DNA from: Candidatus Delongbacteria bacterium
GTDB taxonomy: Bacteria; UBA4055
DNA: 45,569 nucleotides
Direction: 5' to 3'
Assembly (NCBI GenBank): GCA_007124045.1
Contig: SLFX01000025.1
Span: 1 to 45,569, forward strand
In this document: in pieces, positions 34,957 through 44,382 of the stretch
How the letters are laid out: every line of letters begins with the position of its first letter
Position numbering within the stretch: the first letter of the stretch is position 1
The notes under the pieces: model-generated
Told to the model about the DNA's origin: nothing
What the model saw: only the letters and a program-made list of their open reading frames with translations
Databases searched by the model: none
Program-made: the position numbers and the translations under genes

Positions 34957-35826
34957 TTATCCCAAATAAGCTCTTAATGCCCTTGATCTTGAAGTATGCC
35001 TCAATTTCTTTATTGCCTTTTCCTTTATCTGACGGACCCTTTCTCTGGTAAGGTCAAATTTATCACCGATCTCCTCGAGTGTCATAGGCTGGTCCTGGTC
35101 AATTCCGAAATAAAGCATGATGACCTTCTTTTCTTTTTCTTCGAGAGATTTTAAAGCGATATCTATTTCTTCGCGAAGTGAATCGTCAAAAAGCTGTTTG
35201 TCCGGAGAAGGCTGATTATCTTCCTTAAGAATGTCAAGCAGGCGGTTGTCGTCGCCGGGCGAAAACTCAGCATCAATTGAAAGATGCTTGCCTGAAATTT
35301 TAAGCATATCTGAAACTTCAAGCTCAGTTGTTTTAAGCACATTTGCGATCTCTTCTGAAGTAGGCTCTCTTTCAAGTTTCTTTTCAAGGTGCGTCATTGT
35401 TTTTGTTATCTTGCTCAGAGCACCGACCTTGTTTAAAGGAAGCCTGACAACCCTGGATTGTTCGGCGAGAGCCTGAAGTATGGCCTGTCTGATCCACCAG
35501 ACCGCATAGGATATGAACTTGAATCCTTTTGTCTCATCAAACCTGTGAGCAGCCTTGATTAGTCCCATGTTACCTTCATTTATCAGGTCTATCAGACTAA
35601 GACCCTGATTCTGATATTGTTTTGCCACAGAAACTACAAAACGAAGATTTGAGCGAACAAGTTTTTCAAGAAGTTTCTCCTTGTCAGGTCCTTCCTCATG
35701 CATTTTCTTCGATAAATCGAACTCTTCTTCGGAAGTCAGAAGATCCTCCTCCCCGATCTCATGAAGATATTTATCCAATATCTGATTTGAGCTTACAGGC
35801 CTGTTTCCTGCATTCGATGATGCCAA
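34957..35826 (-). CDS. rpoD: Primary sigma factor, short FCB type
   Basis: A 289-aa sigma-70 factor without region 1.1 or the non-conserved insert. Region 1.2 is [18 protein letters not shown]; region 2 has [20 protein letters not shown] and [20 protein letters not shown]; region 3 follows [11 protein letters not shown]; region 4 has [20 protein letters not shown] before the end SRALRAYLG. The length and many phrases match the primary sigma factors of Bacteroidetes and relatives. The start codon is TTG, supported by GGAGG 8 nt upstream. It lies behind htrA with a 40-nt gap, with no strong promoter in it. Confidence 0.9.
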   Translation of the reverse strand: MASSNAGNRPVSSNQILDKYLHEIGEEDLLTSEEEFDLSKKMHEEGPDKEKLLEKLVRSNLRFVVSVAKQYQNQGLSLIDLINEGNMGLIKAAHRFDETKGFKFISYAVWWIRQAILQALAEQSRVVRLPLNKVGALSKITKTMTHLEKKLEREPTSEEIANVLKTTELEVSDMLKISGKHLSIDAEFSPGDDNRLLDILKEDNQPSPDKQLFDDSLREEIDIALKSLEEKEKKVIMLYFGIDQDQPMTLEEIGDKFDLTRERVRQIKEKAIKKLRHTSRSRALRAYLG

Positions 35827-35866
35827 AACTCTCTCCTCCCGAATTTAAGTCATACTATTTGTTTTT

Positions 35867-37390
35867 TCAGGGCCTTATCAGAACATTTTCGCTCCTGCCC
35901 GCCCTTACAAACCTGACTACATAATTTCTCTTACCGTCCTCGATCATCGATGCCGCTTTCCTGAAATCTTCAATGCCGTTTATGTCAAGATGCTCACCCG
36001 AAACAATGATCCTTTCTATGACATCTCCGGACTGCAGTTTTCCGCGGAAAACAGAATCATCTGCAATATCGGTCACAATTACTCCATTATCAACAGAAAT
36101 ATTAAACATTTTTTTGGTTTCTTCATTAATTTCCTTCAATTCAAGCCCCATGATCTCCTCTTTATCCTTTTCCGCAGTCTCATTTTCTTCCGAAGATGCA
36201 ATAAATTCCGATCTGTCCCCCAGTGTTACCTTAATGTTCCTTACCCTTCCTCTTCTTAATACTTTGAAATCAATACTGCTTCCGGGAGGATAAGATGCCA
36301 GATCATACCTGAACTGATCTACTGTCCTTATTTTTCTGCCGTCCATTTCCAGTATCACATCATCAACTTCGAGACCGTGTTTTGCTGCAGGTGTCCCGTC
36401 TTCCACCGAAGCGATAAGCACTCCTTCCTGATCGCTTTTAAGACCGTAAACCTCTTTTTCTGCACTCCCGATCGCTCTGGGCATGATACCGAGATATGCT
36501 CTTCTAACCCTTCCGTCCGTCTTTAAATTCTCTGCAATAACTCTTGCCATGTTAACAGGAATGGCGAAACCAATACCCTGCGCCTGTGCATTTACAGCCG
36601 CGTTGATACCTATCACTTCACCTCTGATATTTAAAAGAGGTCCGCCGCTGTTGCCCGGATTTATCGCCGCATCAGTTTGTATAAAATCCTGGAAAACAGG
36701 TCCCTGCCTGATACCAAGGCCGGATCTGCCCTTGGCACTGACTACTCCGACCGTTACAGTTTGCTCAAGGCTGTATGGTGAACCGATGGCAATAACCCAG
36801 TCTCCCACCCATAGAGCATCAGAATCGCCCATATCCAGCACTTCTTCCGGCCCGATATTCCTGTTTATTCTGATAACTGCAAGATCAGTTTCAGGATCAT
36901 TACCGATGATTTCAGCATCAAATTCGTCGCCATTCTGCATTCTTACAGTTATCCTGTCGGCCTTTTCCACAACATGGTTGTTCGTCATGATATAACCTTC
37001 ACTGCTGTATATGAAACCAGAACCCTCTCCTCTCTGCACATGCTTTCTTGTTCTCGGCTGTTGCCTCTGTGGTGATCTTCTGCCGAAAAAATCTTCGAAG
37101 AAAGGATCCATCTCAAAAAATCTGTCAAATGGTGACACATAGTGGTACTCGACGCTTCTTTCCGTCTTGATATTGACGACCGCAGGAAGTGCCCTCTTAG
37201 CTATGACGGCAAATCTCGAATGACCTTCACCTGTATCGTAAAAATCACCGGCAGTCGGAAGCTTTGCGGCAGTCCGGCCTTGCCCGACCTGCTGAGCGTC
37301 GGCACTGTTAGTGAATTCAAATCTCGCTGTAAGTAATGCACCCAACACAATAAAAACTAATGCAAAGATAAGATTGATAAACAGTTTCAT
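35867..37390 (-). CDS. degP: Periplasmic serine protease of the HtrA/DegP family
   Basis: A 507-aa Do-like protease-chaperone. A signal anchor (KLFINLIFALVFIVLGALLT) leads into a trypsin-like domain with His in MTNNHVVEKAD, Asp in ETDLAVIRI and Ser in NPGNSGGPLL. Two PDZ domains follow (RRAYLGIMPRAIG with DDVILEMDGRKI, and a second one from about 425 with DVIERIIVSGE). It degrades or refolds damaged envelope proteins. The ATG at 37390 has AGGAG 6 nt upstream; an in-frame ATG 15 nt earlier lacks one. It follows clpB by 56 nt. DegP, DegQ and DegS cannot be told apart by eye; two PDZ domains argue against DegS. Confidence 0.9.
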   Translation of the reverse strand: MKLFINLIFALVFIVLGALLTARFEFTNSADAQQVGQGRTAAKLPTAGDFYDTGEGHSRFAVIAKRALPAVVNIKTERSVEYHYVSPFDRFFEMDPFFEDFFGRRSPQRQQPRTRKHVQRGEGSGFIYSSEGYIMTNNHVVEKADRITVRMQNGDEFDAEIIGNDPETDLAVIRINRNIGPEEVLDMGDSDALWVGDWVIAIGSPYSLEQTVTVGVVSAKGRSGLGIRQGPVFQDFIQTDAAINPGNSGGPLLNIRGEVIGINAAVNAQAQGIGFAIPVNMARVIAENLKTDGRVRRAYLGIMPRAIGSAEKEVYGLKSDQEGVLIASVEDGTPAAKHGLEVDDVILEMDGRKIRTVDQFRYDLASYPPGSSIDFKVLRRGRVRNIKVTLGDRSEFIASSEENETAEKDKEEIMGLELKEINEETKKMFNISVDNGVIVTDIADDSVFRGKLQSGDVIERIIVSGEHLDINGIEDFRKAASMIEDGKRNYVVRFVRAGRSENVLIRP

Positions 37391-37446
37391 GCTAGTCTCC
37401 TTCAATTTCGTTTTTTAGCTTATACAATTTAATTTGCCAAAATGTT

Positions 37447-39999
37447 CTACAACAGCGAGCTTAATTCGACTTTTTCGCCCGGTACAATCCCGCCTGACAG
37501 TATTTTGACTGAGAGATTATTAAGTACCGTTTTCTCGATAAGTCTCTTTAAGGGCCTTGCGCCGAATAGAGGATCGTAACCTTTTTCTGTCAGGATCCGC
37601 CTTGATTCATCGTCTGTCACAATACTGATCTCTTTTTCCTCAAGCCTTCTGTTAACATCCGCAAGCATTCTTTCGGTTATCTGAAGTATCACATCTCTTC
37701 CCAGTTTATTGAAAACGATTATATCATCTATCCTGTTAACGAACTCAGGTCTCAGCATAGCCTTTACCATGGAGATAACTTCATCTTTTTTATCCTGAGA
37801 TACTTCATTCACCTGAGCAAACACATCAGAACCGAGATTGGATGTCATTATTATTATTGTATTCTTGAAATTTACTGTTCTGCCTTTATTGTCCGTCAGC
37901 CTTCCGTCGTCTAAGACCTGAAGGAGAATATTGAATACCTGCGGATGAGCCTTTTCGATCTCGTCGAAAAGCACAATGGAGAACGGTTTTTTCCTTACAG
38001 CGTCAGTAAGGTGGCCGCCCTCGTCATACCCGACATATCCCGGAGGCGGTCCTATCAGCCTTGATACTGAATGGGATTCCATATATTCACTCATGTCTAT
38101 TCTGATCATAGCATTCTCGGAATCGAACATGAATTCGGCCAGAGCTTTGGCCAGCTCGGTCTTGCCGACCCCGGTCGAGCCGAGGAAAATGAACGATGCT
38201 ATCGGCCTGTTCGGATCCTGAAGACCTGCCCTGTTCCTGCGCAGAGCTTCGGAAACCACTCTCAAAGCTTCATCCTGACCCTTCACCCTGAGCCCGAGAA
38301 GATCTTCCATCTTAAGCAGTTTATCCTTTTCGCTCTCGAGAAGCTTTAAGACGGGAATGTGTGTCCAGCGCGAAATTATCTCGGCTATCTCCTCTTCACC
38401 GATCTCTTCCTTAAGCATTTTTCTGCCCGACTGAAAATTTTCGAGCTTTGCTGTGGCTTCTTCGACCCTGGATTTCACGGCCGGTATTTCCTGATATCTC
38501 AATTTTGATACTTTTTCAAGTTCATTGTTCCTTTCGGCTATCATTTCTTCGTTCTTCAAAATATCGAGTCTCCTGGTTCCCTCGCGTATCACTTTAATGA
38601 ATTCTTTCTCCTGCTCCCAGTGTACCTTAAGCTCGTCCGCCTGAGATTTAAGCTCGGCAATTTCCTTTTTTATATCCTCAAACCTCTCTCTGGACTTCTT
38701 ATCTTTCTCCTTGGATACTGCCTGTTTTTCGATCTCCAGCTGAATTATTTTCCTGTTCAGTATTTCAAGGTCTTCCGGGAGCGATTCAATTTCGAGCTTG
38801 AGCTTCGATGCAGATTCGTCAATAAGGTCTATCGCCTTGTCCGGCAGGAACCTGTCCGAAATATACCTTGCCGACAGTTTTGCGGCGGAGATCAGTGCAC
38901 CGTCGGAGATCCTTACACCATGATGAACTTCGTACTTGTCTTTTATACCTCTCAGGATCGAAATAGTATCCTCTACCGACGGTTCATCGATCATAACAGG
39001 CTGAAACCTCCTTTCGAACGCGGCATCTTTTTCTATATATTTTCGGTATTCCGACACTGTCGTAGCGCCGATCACTTTTATCTCACCCCTTGCAAGTGCC
39101 GGTTTCAGCATGTTCGAGGCGTCCATCGCGCCTTCCGCCGCACCCGCACCGACGAGCGTGTGAAGTTCGTCAATGAACAATATGAGCTTACCCTCCGAAG
39201 CTTCGACTTCCTTTAAAACCGCCTTAAGCCGCTCCTCGAACTCCCCTCTGAATTTAGCTCCGGCTATCAGCGCAGCCAGATCAAGCGCTATTATACGCTT
39301 GTTTTTCAAATTATCGGGAACATCTTTAGAAATGATCCTGTGGGCAATTCCCTCAGCAATGGCAGTTTTACCTGTTCCCGGTTCACCGATCAGAACAGGA
39401 TTATTCTTGGTTCTTCTTGTCAGGATTTGAAGCACACGCCTGATCTCTGTGTCCCTGCCTATAACCGGATCTAGTTTTTCCTTTTCTGCTAGCTCGTTCA
39501 AATCGCGCGTATATTTTTTTAATACCTCGTATTTAGCCTCCGGATCGGCATCTTTAACTTTCTGGTTTCCCCTGACGGTCTTCAAAAGTTTCAATATGGT
39601 ATCAAAATCAATTTTCAATTCAGAAAATATTCTGTAAAGAGCGCCCTTCTTTTCCTTCAAAACCGACAGAAATATATGTTCAAGACTCAGGTATTCGTCC
39701 CCCATATCTTTCGCGATCCTGAAAGAATTTTCCAGTATTTCATTGAATCCGGAAGACAGATAAAGCTGAGCGGTACTGTTCACTTTGGCAAGTTTTGTCA
39801 GCTCGGTCTCAACTTTGGCAGAAACCATAGACAGCTCGACACCCGCTCTTTTAATAAGGGTTGTAATAATATTCTCGTCACTTAGCACATTGGAAATAAA
39901 ATGAAGTTCGTTTATTTCAGGCGACCTTCTCTCTTTTGCAGTATTCATGGCACTGCTGAGATATTCCTGCACTTTTATTGTCATCTTTTCGTAGTTCAT
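37447..39999 (-). CDS. clpB: ClpB disaggregase
   Basis: An 850-aa Hsp100 chaperone. The N-terminal Clp repeat domain is followed by AAA domain 1 ([46 protein letters not shown]), the coiled-coil middle domain (about 400-520) that marks ClpB rather than ClpA or ClpC, and AAA domain 2 ([37 protein letters not shown]). No ClpP-binding tripeptide loop is evident. With DnaK it pulls proteins out of aggregates. It appears to head the transcript clpB-htrA-sigma-small membrane protein. A sigma-54-like promoter lies about 40 nt upstream of the ATG. Confidence 0.95.
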   Translation of the reverse strand: MNYEKMTIKVQEYLSSAMNTAKERRSPEINELHFISNVLSDENIITTLIKRAGVELSMVSAKVETELTKLAKVNSTAQLYLSSGFNEILENSFRIAKDMGDEYLSLEHIFLSVLKEKKGALYRIFSELKIDFDTILKLLKTVRGNQKVKDADPEAKYEVLKKYTRDLNELAEKEKLDPVIGRDTEIRRVLQILTRRTKNNPVLIGEPGTGKTAIAEGIAHRIISKDVPDNLKNKRIIALDLAALIAGAKFRGEFEERLKAVLKEVEASEGKLILFIDELHTLVGAGAAEGAMDASNMLKPALARGEIKVIGATTVSEYRKYIEKDAAFERRFQPVMIDEPSVEDTISILRGIKDKYEVHHGVRISDGALISAAKLSARYISDRFLPDKAIDLIDESASKLKLEIESLPEDLEILNRKIIQLEIEKQAVSKEKDKKSRERFEDIKKEIAELKSQADELKVHWEQEKEFIKVIREGTRRLDILKNEEMIAERNNELEKVSKLRYQEIPAVKSRVEEATAKLENFQSGRKMLKEEIGEEEIAEIISRWTHIPVLKLLESEKDKLLKMEDLLGLRVKGQDEALRVVSEALRRNRAGLQDPNRPIASFIFLGSTGVGKTELAKALAEFMFDSENAMIRIDMSEYMESHSVSRLIGPPPGYVGYDEGGHLTDAVRKKPFSIVLFDEIEKAHPQVFNILLQVLDDGRLTDNKGRTVNFKNTIIIMTSNLGSDVFAQVNEVSQDKKDEVISMVKAMLRPEFVNRIDDIIVFNKLGRDVILQITERMLADVNRRLEEKEISIVTDDESRRILTEKGYDPLFGARPLKRLIEKTVLNNLSVKILSGGIVPGEKVELSSLL

Positions 40000-40039
40000 G
40001 TCAGACTCCCTGGCTTTAATTGTTATCTTTCAATTAAAC

Positions 40040-40057
40040 TGCAATAATGATGCCACA
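40040..40057 (-). promoter_or_regulatory. Sigma-54-like promoter before clpB
   Basis: On the minus strand TGGCAT is followed by ATTGCA with the invariant GG and GC dinucleotides exactly 10 nt apart, matching the -24/-12 consensus TGGCAYG, 4 nt, TTGCW except at one position. The predicted start is about 30 nt before the clpB ATG. I found no convincing -35/-10 promoter in this gap for clpB. No sigma-54 gene or activator is in the window. Confidence 0.4.
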
Positions 40058-40144
40058 GCTAAATGAACAAAGAAACTGTTTTGGTCTTTTCAGCAGCAGA
40101 TAAATCAAACGCGAAATAACCAATAAATAACCGAATTTTATTGC

Positions 40145-40173
40145 TTGCAAATGGCAGCCGATTTAACTATATT
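40145..40173 (+). promoter_or_regulatory. Promoter of the dnaX-ybaB-recR run
   Basis: TTGCAA (40145-40150), 17 bp, TATATT (40168-40173). Predicted start near 40180, so the leader is only about 26 nt, which supports the ATG at 40206. The spacer contains ATGGCAGCC, shared with the palindrome in the uvrA promoter. Confidence 0.65.
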
Positions 40174-40205
40174 TTCAGTCCGTTTAAAATTTGGAAATTA
40201 CGGTA

Positions 40206-41912
40206 ATGAGCTATTTGGTCATAGCAAGAAAATACAGACCGCTGACTTTCGAAGATGTAATCGGACAGAAACATGTCACGACCACACTGATCAATGCGAT
40301 CAAAAACAATAAAGTGCACCATGCATACATTCTCACCGGGCCGAGAGGTGTGGGAAAGACCACGATCTCAAGAATTATAGCAAAATCTTTAAACTGTGAA
40401 ACAGGAACAACTCCAAAACCCTGCGGAGTATGTTCAAACTGCAAAGAGATCGATCAGGGAATAAGCCTTGATGTAAGAGAGATTGACGGTGCATCGAACA
40501 GAGGTATCGATGAGATCAGAGACCTTAGGGATGACATTAAATTCTCACCCGCCAAAACCCGCAAAAAGATATACATAATAGATGAAGTCCATATGCTCAC
40601 AAATCAGGCTTTCAATGCGCTTTTAAAAACCCTTGAAGAGCCGCCGGAACACGCAGTTTTTATATTCGCCACAACTGAGATCAATGAAGTCCCTGCAACC
40701 ATACTTTCAAGATGCCAGAGGCATGATTTCAAGAGGGTTGAAATAGATCTGCTTTCCACTTCCCTCAAGGCAATATGCAAAAAGGAAGGTGTTTCAATTG
40801 ATGAAGAATCCCTGATCATGATCTCAAAAGCCGGCGACGGTTCGGTAAGAGATTCTCAGTCTGCTCTTGACCAGGTTATAGCTTATGCCGGAAACAGGAT
40901 AACGGCGGATCTGACCTATGAGGCTCTCGGACTTCCCGCTCTCGATTTATACTTTGACCTTTTGGATATTATTATTTCCAAAAATACCGGAAACCTTCTG
41001 GATTTTATTGACAGTATATTCGGAAAAGGTTTGCATATAATGTCTTTCATCAAGGGTCTGGTGGAGTTTTTAAGGGATCTTCTCATACTTAAAACAGTTA
41101 AAGACCCGAAAATACTGGATATGACAGGGGATAATATCGTCAGACTAAAAAAACATGCTGAATATTTTGGAGAAAAAGACATTCTTCTTTTTATTGATCT
41201 TCTCAGTCTTGCCGTCCCGAAACTGAAGGCCTCACCTTTTCAGAGGATCGATTTTGAGATCGTTCTCATGAAAATACTTCATCATGACCCGGTAAGCGAC
41301 ATCTCGGAAATCATCAATAAGCTTCTCGCTATTGAGGGTGAGTTCGAGGTGAACATTGAAGATATTACCCGGGATTTGTTAAGATCAGCCGGACAGATAA
41401 ATTTCTCAAAGCCGGATACAGAAAAGTATCCTGATATAACCGACCCGCCCGAGACCGAAAAAAAAAAACCGCTGAAAGATGAAGCTCCCGACAATGCTGA
41501 TTCTGAAGATTTGGTCTTAAAGCTTGATGATGTTACGGCCAGGTGGAAAGAGTTTGTTTATTCTAAGGCAGTTGTCGAGTTGTTAAATCCGAATTCTCTT
41601 GAGTACTCAGTTCCGTTCAGGTTTGATAATAATACTCTCCACCTTAAATTTGATCCGGCTCATGTGATTTTCTATAATTTCTGCGTCAAGCAACAAAAAA
41701 TTATTTGCAAGGCTCTGCGTGATTTTTACGGATCGGATAAAATAGATATTGAAATCGTTAAGAACGGTGTCTCGAAGGATGAAAGAATAATAACCATACC
41801 CAAAACTCCTTCAAAAAAAACCGAGGAGGAAAAGAAAATGGATTTGCTTAAAAGATCACCGAACCTTAAATTCCTTTTCGAGGAACCCTTCAACTGTAAA
41901 TTTATAGATTAA
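40206..41912 (+). CDS. dnaX: DNA polymerase III tau subunit (and probably gamma by slippage)
   Basis: A 568-aa clamp-loader subunit. It starts LVIARKYRPLTFEDVIGQ; the P-loop is GPRGVGKTT, zinc cysteines lie in CETGTTPKPCGVCSNC, Walker B is IYIIDEVHML, the sensor 1 and arginine-finger region is FATTEINEVPATILSRCQR. Domain III ends near residue 370. A linker then carries 11 consecutive A (41458-41468). Slipping by one A in either direction leads at once to a stop, giving products of 425 or 422 aa, the size of E. coli gamma. I use the ATG at 40206; a TTG 15 nt upstream is possible but the ribosome site is weak for both. Confidence 0.93.
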   Translation: MSYLVIARKYRPLTFEDVIGQKHVTTTLINAIKNNKVHHAYILTGPRGVGKTTISRIIAKSLNCETGTTPKPCGVCSNCKEIDQGISLDVREIDGASNRGIDEIRDLRDDIKFSPAKTRKKIYIIDEVHMLTNQAFNALLKTLEEPPEHAVFIFATTEINEVPATILSRCQRHDFKRVEIDLLSTSLKAICKKEGVSIDEESLIMISKAGDGSVRDSQSALDQVIAYAGNRITADLTYEALGLPALDLYFDLLDIIISKNTGNLLDFIDSIFGKGLHIMSFIKGLVEFLRDLLILKTVKDPKILDMTGDNIVRLKKHAEYFGEKDILLFIDLLSLAVPKLKASPFQRIDFEIVLMKILHHDPVSDISEIINKLLAIEGEFEVNIEDITRDLLRSAGQINFSKPDTEKYPDITDPPETEKKKPLKDEAPDNADSEDLVLKLDDVTARWKEFVYSKAVVELLNPNSLEYSVPFRFDNNTLHLKFDPAHVIFYNFCVKQQKIICKALRDFYGSDKIDIEIVKNGVSKDERIITIPKTPSKKTEEEKKMDLLKRSPNLKFLFEEPFNCKFID

Positions 41913-41923
41913 TAGGAGTCATT

Positions 41924-42253
41924 ATGCTTAATCAGAATATGGATATGAGTTCACTTCTTAAACAGGCCCAGAAAATGCAGGAGGACATGCAAAGATCTCA
42001 GCAGGCAATTGAATCGGCAGAGATAGAGGGCAGTTCCGGTGGTGGACTTGTAAAAGTAAAAATAAACGGTAAAAAGAAGATTCTTTCGTTAAGAATAGAT
42101 CCTTCCGTAATAGATCCTGATGATTCTGAAGGACTTGAGGATCTGATCATGGCGGCAGTCAACCAGGCATGTGAGGAAGCGGATAAAATGTCCGGTGAAG
42201 AAATTTCGAAAGCGGCAAAACTGCCGGAAGGTTTTAAAATACCGGGGTTTTAA
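41924..42253 (+). CDS. ybaB: YbaB/EbfC nucleoid-associated protein
   Basis: A 109-aa protein of the YbaB/EbfC family. It has a long N-terminal helix with SSLLKQAQKMQEDMQRSQQ, then GSSGGGLVKVKINGKKKILSLRIDPSV and a C-terminal helix AVNQACEEADKMSGEEI. Dimers bind DNA with little sequence preference. Its place between dnaX and recR is conserved across most bacteria. AGGAG lies 5 nt before the ATG, and the stop overlaps the recR start by one nucleotide. Confidence 0.95.
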   Translation: MLNQNMDMSSLLKQAQKMQEDMQRSQQAIESAEIEGSSGGGLVKVKINGKKKILSLRIDPSVIDPDDSEGLEDLIMAAVNQACEEADKMSGEEISKAAKLPEGFKIPGF

Positions 42254-42852
42254 TGTCTGAAACATCCCGAATACTGGAAGATCTGATCAATGCTTTGGCT
42301 AAACTGCCGGGCATAGGCAGAAAATCTTCAAGAAGAATGGCCTATTACCTTATCAGCAGGTCGGGAACATCCGCAGATGAACTCGCTGAAGCTCTTATCA
42401 CAGCAAGAAAAAAGCTCGGTCTGTGTAAAAAATGTTTCAATCTTTCAGAAAATGAACTCTGCGGAATATGTTCTGATGAGAAAAGAAACGCCTCTTCAGT
42501 TTGCGTTGTTGAAACATTCAGTGATCTGTATGTATTTGAAAAAGCCGGTCTTCATTCCGGAACATATCATGTACTTGGAGGTCTTATAAGTCCTCTTGAC
42601 GGTATCGGACCTTCCGATCTGCATCTTGAAAAATTTTTCGAAAGACTTAAGCAGGACGGTGTCGGGGAAGTTATAATTGGTCTGAGCAGATCAGTTGAAG
42701 GCGACACCACAGCTCTGTATATTTCGGAAAAGATAAAAAATATGGCAATTACAGTAACCCGTCTGGCTTCCGGTATTCCTTCAGGCGGGGAGATAGAATA
42801 TATTGACGAATTAACTCTGAAACAGGCTTTCAGGGACAGGATAAATGTCTGA
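42253..42852 (+). CDS. recR: Recombination mediator RecR
   Basis: A 199-aa protein of standard length. The N-terminal helix-hairpin-helix (LAKLPGIGRKSSRRMAYYL) is followed by a four-cysteine zinc finger (CKKCFNLSENELCGIC), a Toprim domain (VCVVETFSDLYVFEKAG, then YHVLGGLISPLDGIGP) and a C-terminal Walker B-like TRLASGIPSGGEIEYID. It loads RecA at gaps with RecO and RecF. It is coupled to ybaB by a TAATG overlap. Confidence 0.96.
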   Translation: MSETSRILEDLINALAKLPGIGRKSSRRMAYYLISRSGTSADELAEALITARKKLGLCKKCFNLSENELCGICSDEKRNASSVCVVETFSDLYVFEKAGLHSGTYHVLGGLISPLDGIGPSDLHLEKFFERLKQDGVGEVIIGLSRSVEGDTTALYISEKIKNMAITVTRLASGIPSGGEIEYIDELTLKQAFRDRINV

Positions 42853-42897
42853 GAATGTAATTAATAATGAAATAGTATAAATTATCAGGAGCCGAAA

Positions 42898-44091
42898 ATG
42901 CCAAAAACAACTCTTTCCTCAAGAAATGAGATCATGCAGGAAAGCCCTATAAGAAAACTGGCACCTTATGCCTTTAAGGCCAAAAAAGAGGGTGTTCATG
43001 TCTATCATCTGAATATAGGTCAGCCGGACATTGCCACTCCGCAGGTTATGATAGACGCATATCACAATATTCCGCCGGTAATTGAGTACGGTCCCAGCGA
43101 GGGTATTTACTCATACAGGCTAAAACTTGCTGAATACTACCGCAATGTCAATATTAATGTTGACGAATCGAATATCTTCGTCACTACCGGCGGCAGCGAG
43201 GCAATAATATTTTCACTGCTTTCCGCTCTCTCTCCCGGAGATGAAATAATCATTCCGGAGCCGTTTTACACAAATTATAACGGATTTGCTGTAATGGCCG
43301 GAGTCAAAGTAGTACCGGTAACGACAACAATAGAGAATGGATTCGACCTTCCTCCAATAAGCGAGTTTGAAAAAATGCTTAGCCCGAAAACAAAAGCGAT
43401 CGTTATATGTAATCCGGGGAATCCGACAGGAGCGGTTTTTTCCAGAGAAAGCCTTCAGGGACTTGTAGATTTTGCAAGAAAAAACGGTCTTTATGTTATT
43501 TCGGATGAAGTTTACAGAGAGTTCACTTATGACTGCAAAGCAACTTCTATACTCGAATTCGATGATTTTGAGGACAATGGAATACTTATAGACTCCACAT
43601 CAAAAAGATATTCTGCATGCGGTTCAAGAGTCGGTTGTATCGTAACGAGAAATACGGAACTTCTTAAGCTCGTACTTAAATTCGGACAGGCCAGACTCTG
43701 TCCGCCCAGCGTGGACCAGCAGGCCGCCGAAGCGGCTCTGGACACACCTGATTCGTATTTTGAAGAAGTCCAGAAAGAGTACAGGATCAGGAGAGATTTT
43801 GCTTATGAAGAACTGTCAAAAATCCCCGGTGTTGTAGTACCTATGCCAAAAGGCGCTTTCTATATGGCTGTCGGTCTTCCTGTTGACGATGCGGAAGATT
43901 TTGCAAGATGGCTTCTTTCTGATTTCAGACACAACAATGAAACCACAATGGTGGCTCCTCTGGCCGGTTTTTACGCAACTGAAGGACTTGGATCAAACGA
44001 AATCAGACTGGCTTATGTCCTTAATACTTCTGACTTAAAAAAAGCTATAGACATAATTCGTCTGGGCCTTGAAAAATATAATTCTTTATAA
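42898..44091 (+). CDS. Class I PLP aminotransferase (aspartate/alanine type)
   Basis: A 397-aa fold-type I aminotransferase of the AspB/AlaT-like group. Landmarks are LNIGQPDIATPQ near residue 40, YGPSEGIYSYRLKLAEYY, VTTGGSEAIIFSLLSAL, ICNPGNPTGAVFS, VISDEVYREF, and the PLP lysine in DSTSKRYSACGSRVG, with SNEIRLAYV near the end. The amino acid substrate cannot be decided; aspartate or alanine are likely. It follows recR by 45 nt, with AGGAG 6 nt before the ATG. The initial 19 residues (RNEIMQESPIRKLAPYA) are of the same type as related enzymes from anaerobes. Confidence 0.88.
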   Translation: MPKTTLSSRNEIMQESPIRKLAPYAFKAKKEGVHVYHLNIGQPDIATPQVMIDAYHNIPPVIEYGPSEGIYSYRLKLAEYYRNVNINVDESNIFVTTGGSEAIIFSLLSALSPGDEIIIPEPFYTNYNGFAVMAGVKVVPVTTTIENGFDLPPISEFEKMLSPKTKAIVICNPGNPTGAVFSRESLQGLVDFARKNGLYVISDEVYREFTYDCKATSILEFDDFEDNGILIDSTSKRYSACGSRVGCIVTRNTELLKLVLKFGQARLCPPSVDQQAAEAALDTPDSYFEEVQKEYRIRRDFAYEELSKIPGVVVPMPKGAFYMAVGLPVDDAEDFARWLLSDFRHNNETTMVAPLAGFYATEGLGSNEIRLAYVLNTSDLKKAIDIIRLGLEKYNSL

Positions 44092-44109
44092 ACAGGGAAG
44101 CTTTTCAAA

Positions 44110-44382
44110 ATGTTCGGCAGTAATCTGAAGTACAGGAAAAAATTTTCATATACCACTTTAAAGGGTGTTAAACGCGATGAAAAGGTTCCGTTATCAAAAA
44201 GAATGAAATTCTCGTCCCTTTCTTCATTAGATGTGAAAGAGAGATCAAAAAAAAAGCTTATCTTTTTTTTGATACTGCTCTTTGTGATCCTGGGCTTCAT
44301 ATCGTTCTACGGTTTCAGGTCGACGGGAATTTCCGATGTAATTATTGATGAGAATAAGATAGAGAGGGTTGATGGAGAATAA
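44110..44382 (+). CDS. Small bitopic membrane protein, function unknown
   Basis: A 90-aa protein: a basic N-terminal half of about 48 residues (RKKFSYTTLKGVKRDEK and on), one membrane helix (LIFFLILLFVILGFISFYGF) and a short acidic tail of about 20 residues. It is predicted to have its N-terminus in the cytoplasm. No family is recognised. The ribosome site is weak (AGGGAAG about 11 nt upstream). The end overlaps the next gene by about 11 nt, which suggests coupled expression and supports it being real. Confidence 0.55.
   Translation: MFGSNLKYRKKFSYTTLKGVKRDEKVPLSKRMKFSSLSSLDVKERSKKKLIFFLILLFVILGFISFYGFRSTGISDVIIDENKIERVDGE

Noticed and set aside
38620-39216. 198-aa open frame opposite clpB
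   Set aside because: clpB is certain here; the antisense frame has unlikely composition and no ribosome site.
39001-39240. G+C-rich stretches in clpB as signs of gene transfer
   Set aside because: Conserved, highly expressed genes here often show richer codons; the same caution weakens the G+C argument for the GT8-epimerase pair.
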